From: Diphasiastrum complanatum
Taxonomy: Eukaryota; Streptophyta; Lycopodiopsida; Lycopodiales; Lycopodiaceae
Direction of reading: 5' to 3'
Length of the DNA stretch: 64,000 bases
Assembly: GCA_029204225.1 (NCBI GenBank)
Contig: CM055103.1
Span: 6,322,852-6,386,851, forward strand
The first letter of the stretch is position 1; each line of letters begins with the position of its first letter. Under the pieces are notes generated by a model. The model did no database searches and was not told where the DNA came from. It saw only the letters and a program-made list of their open reading frames with translations. Positions 58,201 to 64,000 of this stretch are shown in pieces. Both the position numbers and the translations under genes were made by a program.

Positions 58201-61200
58201 GAATTGTAATGCATTCTCATGATGTACTCTTATGATATGGTATGGTTTCGGGAATCTGGAGAGTTGGGATTGTTGAATCTTAACTCAGATTCTAGGATAT
58301 ACCTAATCCATAAGAAAGGATTGTGATTGGTAGATTACCCCGGATGAATAAACGAGATAGTGGAATTTTGGTAATGACTGGCCATCTTACCAAATCGACT
58401 ATGTTTATTTGGGTAAAGACCAAGTAATTATTTGAGTGTCTGTTTAGGCTTTGCGGATTACCAAAGTGACATTATGAACATTCGCGATTCGAAGTTCACT
58501 GGTCACTTTTGGTGGCCGTATTTGCTAAACTAGAGATGACTCTGAACTTAAAGTTCTTCTAATCATTGGTAGTTGCCTTCTTTTATTAGGTATAGGACAA
58601 GAATCCGATGAATTATGATTGACGAATCATAGTTCAGATTCTAGTTATACTTGATTGTTTAAAAGAAGGATTACCTGGGTGATCAGAAGATCAATTAAGA
58701 TATATATTCATATTTTCTTAACAATCTCCTCGGAGAGGAAGTTATCCTTGATGGAGATTGAGTTATAGTAAGCATTTGGCTATCGGTTATAGCTCGTGTG
58801 TGCTTACGTATAGTTTTAAACCTATATCACCCATTGCGGTAGAGACTCGGGCGTTCAAGTTTCAAGAAGTAGCGGATTTCCTACATGATATGCGAGAAAT
58901 GCTACGGATTGCACGTGAGAATGTGTACCCAGGATGGGGACCGACATTATGCAAGCCTGAAAAGATCACTGAGAGACTTCCAAGTGGGGGGTTGGGTATT
59001 TTTTGAGAACCTCGATGGATTCAAAGTGTAATGCGTATCGACTTGCATTACTAATCGTCCCCTAGATATAGAGGACCGTTTGAGATCTTGAAAAAGATCG
59101 GATCCTTAGCTTACTAATCGGAACTCCCAGATGGATCTCAAGTGCATCCCGTATTTCACGTAAGCCGTCTCTGAAAGAGTCTACGTGAAGGAGAGCATCT
59201 TGGATCTGGAGATCGATTGGACCTGTTGGATGAATCATCGGGTGTATCTCCGCTTGAACCCGAAAAGATCTTGGATACAAGAACTAAACAAGAGTGAAAT
59301 TGTATAGTTACCAAGCATCTGGTTCGATGGAAGGGATGTATAGACGATGACGATTCTTGGTAACAGGAAGGAAGCTGAAGGAGGAACTTTTCCAATTTTA
59401 AGTTCTGAGGACAGAACTTGAATAAGGGGGGAAGAATGTCATGCCCATGACTGGTCTCGAGTAGCATGCCCACGCTAGGGATCAGAAGACCAACAACTCG
59501 TAAGTTAATTGTGACTATAAGGGAATTGGGGCCCTTAAGTGTACATGGTCATAATTAATGTTTGTAGGCCTAAACACTTGATGGTGGATTTGTATGGGTC
59601 TATTAGTAAGTCATTGGGGAACTGGATGACGTGGCCCAGATAGGCTGCAGAGGTGTCCAGTGAGGTGTCACAGTGCACTACTAGTGGTGCATGGGCCTTG
59701 GAGGGTATAAGTATACCTATTGGGCTCTCACTAGTGTATGCTTGATAGCATGACCAGTGGCAGGATGCTGTTGGTGTGATGCCTCATTCCTCTTTGAATG
59801 ATTGATCCATAGCTTGGGGGCTAGATCCGTTCGATCTAGATTGGTTGGGTTGGTTTGTCCACCATCAGGTTCCCTTGTGTTGCTTGTGATTGGCATGCTT
59901 AGAACAGGATCCTTGGATTTAGGACTTTATAAATTGACAAGCTGATTGTGGTATTCTTGTAAAGAGTAGTGAGAAACACTTTTCAGCTTACAGAATTGCA
60001 TAAGCTAACTAAATTGAGAAGATGTTTTGTGAGGCCTTGGAAAATTGATTTGTTTTTGCAAATTTATGGGTCATACAGCTGATATGTCGACCTTTGATTT
60101 ACTCATGGCCATGTCATATAAAAATTCTAACTTATGTCAGTTGATATTTCTTGAAGCAGCTTGGGTTGTTTGCTATTCACTGTTCAATGCATCTAGGATT
60201 ATGCAGGGCCTAGGATCGAAGGACATTGGATTGGCCTTGCTAGCACAGTAAAGGGAGGTAGTCCTCTTGCATGCTCTCTTTTCTTGTTTTGTCAATTTCA
60301 CTTTTGCTTAAAGCCCATGTGGCTAAAGTAGCCTCAAATTTATTCCAATAATATGGCATTATCAATCGCATGCATGCATTGCAAAATATTCTATAGTGGA
60401 CTTCAGATTTTAGCTGGTTAGCACGTAGTCGGTGTTGATTAGTCGAAAGACTAACTACTCCCGCCAAACAAAGAGCTATTTACTTGATGGATGACTTCAT
60501 CAAGTGATCTAAAGATTGAGGGGTTGAAGGATTGGCAACTGTAAAAAGCCAAGGACTGCCTACTTGATGGATCACTCAGAGTGGTTGGAGGAATGACTAA
60601 TCATTGGTGATTAGGGACTGTTATATGGCATTTATGGTGTATATGGCTTGCTTGGGATGCAATTGCTCTAGTGATTGTTTTACATACCATGTTCTGGTAC
60701 TTGTATAACATCTTATAACTCATTGCAACACTTCCAGGCAAAGAAATTCTAGTACACTTGGCCTTGGTCCTTATGACTTTTTTGGCACATCTACTGAAAG
60801 GATTCCACATTCAGTTAGTCCTATTGCTCCATATTAAACTTTGATGATTGATGCCAACAATTCTGGATCTTTATGCTGGCATGAGCATTCTTCTCATGCA
60901 CTCTTGTTCTCTCAATGTGATGCCATGGAAGCATGGTGATGCTCTTCCATCCCTTTGGTATTGTTGGTCAATTAGGTTGACTTGGCATGCAATGTGTCTA
61001 ATTGATGGAGCAAGTCTGTTAGTTCAACTTGCACGGTGGTACTCTTCCATCCCTCAATTAGGTTGACTTGGCATGCTATGTGTATGATTGATGGAGCAAG
61101 TCCATTAATTCGACTTGCATGGATTCCTCTATTAGTATGTAGCACTAGAGCTCTGGTCACACATATCAATTGTGTCATGTCCCTAAAATGTGGTAGAAAA

Positions 61201-62074
61201 GTATTTATGCTACCTTGACTTTATGGACATTTGGCTGTAGCGTCCTCCCAATCTTGAGGCTTCAGATACATATTGATGCGCCTTAGTCAATTGGTACGAC
61301 ATGGTCTTACACATAGTAGCAAAGTCCCCAGTTGTGCACCACCAATATTACAATGTTGCTCTGGTCCTTTGGTGTTGCAGCAGCTTCTACTTGGCTATGA
61401 TGACGTGACTATCCTACTGCAATGCTACTATTGGTCCATTCGATCTACAGCATTTCTCCATGTATACAACAACTTTCTTGTGGCCTACTTCAGCCACGAC
61501 CATTGTATTTCTACCTCTATGTGGCACTGTTGGTCCATACTGTTGGCGTGGTACGTCCACATTTTGCAGAGCACTCTTTATGATCATTCAGCACCGGATT
61601 ACATAGATGACATAGATGAGCCTCTGGATCATTGTGATTAATCTGAATAGCTTGTTGCAAACTTGAAATCGTTGAGCCAGAGTCATCACAAAACAGAGTA
61701 GAACCTTAGATATAGTAAACAAGTTCATATTTCCTAGAAAAATTAAAAATCTAACGCCATCTAGTTTCAAATTTCAAATATGAAATCAAAATGTCATAAA
61801 CTGGCAGACCTAATATTCTCAACGAACTCCCAAAACATATCCTAATTCTTGAAACCTAACTGCATATTCGAAATGTTCGTTATCTGATGGAAAACGCCAT
61901 GGCTAAGAAGTAAATTCTCATGGAAACTCGCATGGCTATTTCACTACCACCATTGAAAAGGAGAATCGTCTGAGCTAATCTCATATTTGTCTTCCCTATA
62001 ACAAGATCCAAATACTGAAAATTCAGATGTTACCATTTGGAGGCTTTAAAACCCTTTGAGAAGAAGGAATCCAT
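44667..62074 (-). CDS. IST1-like protein (ESCRT-III/VPS4 regulator), six exons
   Basis: Minus-strand gene. CDS exons: 62074-62034, 56143-56011, 55882-55779, 55094-54923, 54652-54512 and 46286-44667, totalling 2211 nt, about 736 aa. All junctions are GT-AG and the phases agree. Residues 1 to about 190 form the IST1 domain (Regulator of Vps4 activity in the MVB pathway): 'MDSFFSKGFKASK', 'IKLLRNKRDIQVKQMRREIA', 'EIIELFCELIVVRLPIIES', 'SLIFAAPRCADLPEL', 'ELRPDCGVNRR'. The long last exon has an Ala-rich helix ('YADIASAAQAAAESAERA'), a disordered Ser/Pro region and a C-terminal MIM1-like motif, 'DYDDLAARFLALK', for MIT domains of VPS4/LIP5. The family acts on endosomes in multivesicular-body sorting. 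Introns 1 (5.9 kb) and 5 (8.2 kb) hold repeats, including a tRNA-bearing TRIM. The paralogue number cannot be assigned. Confidence 0.93.
47530..47910. repeat. Degenerate tandem array, about 70-bp unit
   Basis: The ordered words 'aaatgaagcctttgttccat', 'aatatcatg.tg.cccatgaga', 'catatc.taat.ctc/gatcct' recur about five times with drift. No ORF of note. Confidence 0.7.
48316..49290 (-). repeat. Pair of short LTR ends with primer site (small minus-strand element?)
   Basis: 'tgtt..aaac..tat..ctgatagagagcataag' at 48316 recurs at 49210, and the match continues for about 75 bp ('aagtacacaaaca..aaagaggag'). Next to the right copy, the minus strand reads TTTGGTGTCAGAGC (49196-49209), a primer-site-like sequence. 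Beyond 75 bp the copies diverge, so full LTRs cannot be drawn. The interval has no convincing ORF. Confidence 0.5.
49291..51170. other. Intron sequence, no feature recognised
   Basis: AT-rich sequence with no long ORF, paired repeat or primer site that I could support. Confidence 0.4.
51590..51700 (-). pseudogene. Ty3/gypsy 3' end relic (pol tail, PPT, LTR start)
   Basis: On the minus strand, 'cttgttctgaggacataac' continues as 'agagaggaagaa', a polypurine tract. TGTTACGTCC, a plausible LTR start, follows at about 51611 and reads toward lower coordinates. The arrangement mirrors 59401-59440. The LTR end was not found. Confidence 0.5.
52133..52450 (-). repeat. Duplicated LTR end plus primer-binding site
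   Basis: Minus-strand TGGTATCAGAGC (52133-52144) and CGGTATCAGAGC (52374-52385) each follow an LTR end '...AATTCAACA'. About 130 bp around each copy match ('acttggctctgatacc.tgttgaattta.tgaattttgg'). Only ends remain, suggesting unequal or nested insertion of one family and then deletion. Confidence 0.65.
53290..53420 (+). pseudogene. LTR-retrotransposon gag zinc-knuckle fragment
   Basis: The plus strand reads 'KCFFCGNKGHLQNE' (C-X2-C-X4-H, last Cys changed to Glu) followed by an acidic 'LEEEEDEVDSSL'. The preceding 60 bp are basic. No other domain remains. It is antisense to the host gene. Confidence 0.6.
54512..54652 (-). CDS. IST1-like gene, exon 5
   Basis: 141 nt, 47 codons, IIEKLSVRAPSGETKLKLLK through KAPEDLL. 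Acceptor 'gtgcag', donor GTAAGT. It ends the IST1 domain. Confidence 0.93.
54923..55094 (-). CDS. IST1-like gene, exon 4
   Basis: 172 nt completing Arg, then QCPLDLKEAIASLIFAAPRC through DCGVNRR. Acceptor 'gacacag', donor GTAATC. This is the most conserved block of the family. Confidence 0.94.
55779..55882 (-). CDS. IST1-like gene, exon 3
   Basis: 104 nt, VEHIIREQNIMAAYEIIELF through PIIESQ plus AG. Acceptor 'ccatag', donor GTGATG. The phase matches exon 4. Confidence 0.93.
56011..56143 (-). CDS. IST1-like gene, exon 2
   Basis: 133 nt after the acceptor 'aacacag'. It completes Cys and encodes 44 residues from KTLVKLAMARIKLL to EPSARIR, the basic first helix of the IST1 domain. The donor is GTATAT. 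An upstream AG at 56184 would create a stop and is rejected. Confidence 0.93.
56614..56757 (+). repeat. 5' LTR of the TRIM (144 bp)
   Basis: TG...CA ends, with the TSD copy to the left and the tRNA-Met primer site to the right. About half its length is the tRNA-like module. Confidence 0.95.
56656..56728 (+). ncRNA. tRNA-like module in the 5' LTR
   Basis: 73 nt. The acceptor 5' strand is GGGCGGA, then TA, D-stem GCTC/GAGC with loop AGTGGTA, T-stem CTAGG/CCTAG with loop TTCAAAT, acceptor 3' strand TATGTCC (one mismatch, two wobbles), and discriminator A. The A box TAGCTCAGTGG (56663-56673) and B box GGTTCAAATCC (56707-56717) fit the Pol III consensus. The anticodon arm is off-pattern, a TCCC/GGGA stem with an oversized loop, so it is not a normal decoding tRNA. 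No oligo-T terminator follows at once. Confidence 0.85.
56758..56770 (+). other. TRIM primer-binding site
   Basis: TGGTATCAGAGCC is complementary to the 3' end of plant initiator tRNA-Met and follows the 5' LTR without a gap. Confidence 0.95.
56875..57017 (+). repeat. 3' LTR of the TRIM (143 bp)
   Basis: The partner of 56614-56757. It follows the G-rich purine tract and is bounded by TSD GATTG. Confidence 0.95.
56917..56988 (+). ncRNA. tRNA-like module in the 3' LTR
   Basis: 72 nt. The acceptor stem GGGCGGA/TCTGTCC pairs along all seven positions (two G-T), better than in the 5' LTR. The A box is intact. The B box has lost a T and reads GGGTCAAATCT, so Pol III promotion should be weaker. 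Confidence 0.8.
57273..57746 (+). repeat. 5' LTR of chromovirus derivative (474 bp)
   Basis: It matches 59437-59931 almost throughout. 'gggtataagtatacc' near 57540 may be its TATA region. Confidence 0.93.
58758..59425 (+). pseudogene. Gypsy integrase C-terminus and chromodomain relic
   Basis: The plus strand reads 'FLHDMREMLRIARENV' (58887-58930, end of the integrase core) and 'RGPFEILKKIGSLAY' (59070-59115). It goes on to 'ELPDGS.VHPVFHVSRL' (59122-59170), the GPY/F region of chromovirus integrase. 'PEKILDTRTK' and 'VTKHLVRWKG' (59260-59335) begin the chromodomain, whose end 'DDDSW' is followed by stops. At least four in-frame stops. It would target integration to marked chromatin in an intact element. 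Confidence 0.85.
59437..59931 (+). repeat. 3' LTR of chromovirus derivative (495 bp)
   Basis: Starts after the purine tract and is followed by TSD AATTG. Confidence 0.93.
60968..61125. repeat. Tandem duplication, about 85-bp unit
   Basis: 'caattaggttgacttggcatgc' through 'gatggagcaagt' and 'cgacttgcatgg' occurs at 60968-61034 and 61053-61124, with 'tactcttccatccct' between. Inside intron 1. Non-coding. Confidence 0.85.
62034..62074 (-). CDS. IST1-like gene, exon 1
   Basis: 41 coding nt from the ATG: MDSFFSKGFKASK plus two bases of a Cys codon, followed by a GTAACA donor. The family's usual start is M-[L]-D-S-x-F-x-K-G-F-K-A-x-K-C-K-T, so this start is secure. The codon is completed by the first base of exon 2. 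Confidence 0.9.
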
Positions 62075-62344
62075 GGGGTGGTAGCTCAGCCGAAAACTAT
62101 GCCCTCCAAAAGCAAACACACAATGCAGGCAATGGCAGAACCTCCACTTGATATTAGCTTTTACTCTTCCAAATCAGACTATACCAAAGCGCTTCTTCGG
62201 TTTATGATGGGATGATCGATCATTCACCTAATATTTGATGATAAAGAAGAAGCAGTTCGTTGCTCCTCTGATTAACTCGCGATCCCAGCGATGAAGTGAC
62301 ATCGCCAGCATACTCGTATGAGCTGCAATAAATGAAGGTTTTGT

Positions 62345-62371
62345 TGTTCTATATTTTGCTCTTAAATGGCA

Positions 62372-62425
<54 letters not shown>
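62345..62425 (-). promoter_or_regulatory. Candidate promoter region of the IST1-like gene
   Basis: On the minus strand a (GA)n tract (62375-62423) lies about 300 bp upstream of the ATG at 62074. It is followed by 'aaaatatagaac' (62348-62359), the best TATA-like word nearby. GA-rich tracts are common near plant gene starts. The transcription start is not proven. Confidence 0.35.
62375..62423. repeat. (TC)n microsatellite with adjoining poly-A
   Basis: A TC run with one G interruption, then CCCC and about 16 A. Confidence 0.95.
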
Positions 62426-62534
62426 AAAAAAAAAAAAAAAAGTTGGACTTCAAACTCCCCTCCCCCCAAAAGGAAAAAAAAGAATCTTTGTCTCTTTAAA
62501 GGTAAGCTATGGAGATGATTATAAAAAAAGAAAC

Positions 62535-63440
62535 CTTGTGTTGTGGTTATAGCATTAAGCTAACTCTCATGATGGTCATTTTCCCGGCCTTTTGTCACCC
62601 GATAAAACAGTCGTGAAATTATGATGAGATTGTTGAATCGGGTGTCAAGGTCACCAAGAACACTTTTCCCAAGCGTAAATGAATGTCTTAACATTCTAAA
62701 TTACGTCTGAGAATATTTCTATGGCCGATAGGTTTTTCCCTTTCACAAGGTGTACTGTGTTGTTCCAAATTAAATTTCGGCATTTTATGAGCTGTAAATT
62801 GCTTTTGAAAAGCTTGATAGACTTCAGGATTTCGTGATGTGTCACACGTAGCTTTCACAAATGATAATCTACTTCACATTTTTTACAAGCCTTTTCATAA
62901 AACAACTCACTCAAAAACTTTTCAAAGGAATGAAGTTTTTTGCATGATTATTCCTTCAAATGTATGAAGTGAATTTGCCGACATGATTTCTTCTGTATTG
63001 GAGAATGGTCTTTTTGGTGACCTTTACACCCAAATCAACGATCGTTCAATTATGGTGAGGCCATTAAGCCGAGCCATGATTATACGGTTGTTTTATATGT
63101 TGAAAAGGGCACTAAAAAGACTTTTCCCAACCATAAAGGACTGACTATCTTGGCATTTTACATTATGACTAAAAATATTTTTATAGCCCATGACTTTTAC
63201 AAGGTGTATTGTGATGTCCCAAATTCTTTTTGATATTTTACAAGCTGTAAAATGCTTTTGAAAATTTTTATCAACTTCAAGTTTTCGAAATATGTCACAC
63301 ATCGCTTTCACAAATGATAATTTGCTCTACATTTTATTTTACGATCATTTTCATAAACAACTCGTGCACCAAAATTTTCAGACCCATACAAGATATAAGC
63401 CACTTCAAAACATATAAGGTAAAAGCCAACACGATCATTT
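62535..63440. repeat. Diverged large tandem duplication
   Basis: 62600-62910 and 63055-63365 share ordered words: 'cacttttcccaa', 'tcacaaggtgta.tgtg.tgt.ccaaat', 'ttttacaagctgtaaa.tgcttttgaaaa', 'gtgtcacac.t.gctttcacaaatgataat' and 'ttttcataaa.caactc'. The period is about 450 bp. A third partial unit starts near 63555 ('ttgtggctataatggtaagcta' compared with 'ttgtggttatagcattaagcta' at 62540). Non-coding. Confidence 0.75.
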
Positions 63441-63469
63441 ATAAAAGAACTTTGCTTGTGGCTATAATG

Positions 63470-63554
63470 CTTATTGGTTTCCAAGGGGAGGCTCAAACCT
63501 GAGACCAAAGAAACTTCGGATGTCAAGCTAACCAACTGAGCCAACCCTGTTGGT
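63470..63554 (-). mobile_element. Short tRNA-derived SINE-like insertion with 14-bp TSD
   Basis: An 85-bp insert is flanked by TTGTGGCTATAATG at 63456-63469 and 63555-63568. On the minus strand it contains A box TGGCTCAGTTGG (63543-63532) and B box-like GGTTTGAGCCT (63499-63489), spaced as in a tRNA. The related unit at 62540 has the target word once, without the insert, i.e. an empty site. It is very short for a SINE, little more than the tRNA head, and has no A-tail. A 3'-truncated SINE or a tRNA retropseudogene are the alternatives. Confidence 0.6.
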
Positions 63555-63568
63555 TTGTGGCTATAATG

Positions 63569-64000
63569 GTAAGCTATCGTGATGAACATCTCTTTTTTCA
63601 TGAACATCATCAGGCTATATTAATCATTTTCACGTCAGATTGACCTACTCTAGTATCAATTATCACACATATGACAAAGTGGGTGCTCCTCAATATTTTC
63701 TTGATTGTGATATGTGTTAACACCAATAAATTGAGAATAAGTTGAACTTAGTGGCTTTCATTCATGCTAGTTGAAGAAGGCTTTTGCTTTGTGAGAGAAC
63801 TTGAAATCGAATGTTCAATTGAAGGACATTATAAATATATGTAGACTCGGTATATTGGACTTCGTATTATGCTTCTTTGACAAAAAATGATCTGAATAAT
63901 CTCACAATAGATATAAATTAACTTAATGTTTTTTACTTTCTTTTCTAGAAGCATCTACTTTCAATGTTTTGCTCTGCTATTTCCTTTTATCCTTTGTAGT
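63569..64000. other. No gene recognised
   Basis: AT-rich sequence after the tRNA-derived insert. No ORF, repeat pair or element end can be supported. Confidence 0.4.

Larger units (their letters stand above)
57273..59931 (+). mobile_element. Chromovirus-derived LTR element, internally deleted
   Basis: The LTRs are 57273-57746 and 59437-59931, from TGTCATGCCCATGACTGG to GGACTTTATA. The TSD AATTG is perfect (57268-57272 and 59932-59936), which fixes the unusual TA end. A candidate primer site TTGGTATCCATAAG follows at 57747, and the purine tract AAGGGGGGAAGAA precedes 59437. The 1.69-kb interior retains only the C-terminal end of integrase and a chromodomain. It lies in intron 1 of the IST1-like gene, antisense to it. 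The 3' LTR has about 20 bp ('ccgttcgatctagattgg') absent from the 5' LTR. Confidence 0.93.
56144..62033 (-). other. IST1-like gene intron 1, with two nested-in elements
   Basis: 5.9 kb between exons 2 and 1. It carries the TRIM (56614-57017), the chromovirus derivative (57273-59931) and a short tandem duplication (60968-61125). The rest, 59937-60967 and 61126-62033, shows no element or ORF that I can support. Both elements are on the strand opposite the gene. Confidence 0.85.

Noticed and set aside
60045-61641. Several plus-strand ORFs of 60-122 codons
   Set aside because: Intron sequence with a tandem duplication. No conserved motif or coding composition.

Overview
This is a nuclear window from a land plant with a large, repeat-filled genome. 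It holds one credible host gene with plant-type exons and very long introns. Almost everything else is nested, mostly decayed LTR retrotransposons plus DNA-transposon remains. Base composition is AT-rich and there are no operons or bacterial signals. A gymnosperm or fern-like genome would fit (introns of 5.9 and 8.2 kb, many old elements, a transposon-type ORF rarely met in compact angiosperm genomes), but the species cannot be fixed from the sequence.

Layout. 1-1.2 kb: LTR-like and simple repeats. 1.2-11.0 kb: one broken Ty3/gypsy chromovirus whose leader-gag-protease-RT(N) block is inverted relative to its LTRs and to RT(C)-chromodomain. Two sibling copies of a gag-only non-autonomous element (2474-5538 and 7225-10320) are nested in it, each with a perfect 5-bp target-site duplication (TSD). 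11-14 kb: low-complexity sequence and an unidentified ORF. 14.3-19.6 kb: copy A of an unknown multi-exon coding unit, split by a deleted Ty1/copia element (14818-17285, TSD CTCTA). 20.5-23.5 kb: (AG)n and a gypsy gag-protease relic. 23.5-27.0 kb: a decayed DUF7869-like transposon-type gene with a copia RNase H scrap inside it. 27.6-30.5 kb: copy B of the unknown unit, bracketed by arrays of an 8+1+8 bp palindrome. 30.5-36.8 kb: two copia relics sharing a middle LTR. 36.8-41 kb: further copia and gypsy relics. 41.7-43.7 kb: hAT transposase exons.

44.7-62.1 kb, minus strand: a six-exon IST1-like gene (ESCRT-III/VPS4 regulator). I reconstructed it with matching splice phases from the ATG at 62074 to the stop at 44667, about 736 aa. 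Its introns house other elements. Intron 1 holds a 2.66-kb chromovirus deletion derivative (57273-59931, TSD AATTG) and, most notably, a 404-bp TRIM-type LTR element (56614-57017, TSD GATTG). Each 143-144-bp LTR of that TRIM contains an almost complete tRNA-like sequence with Pol III A and B boxes. It is organised like the Cassandra TRIMs, which carry 5S rRNA, but with a tRNA module.

62.4-64 kb: a (TC)n tract in the gene's upstream region, diverged tandem duplications, and a very short tRNA-derived retroposon with a 14-bp TSD.

How the parts relate: the host gene is the only likely conserved function. The window is otherwise a record of nested insertion, internal deletion, inversion and non-autonomous amplification. 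Two independent cases show tRNA-derived Pol III modules carried by small retroelements.
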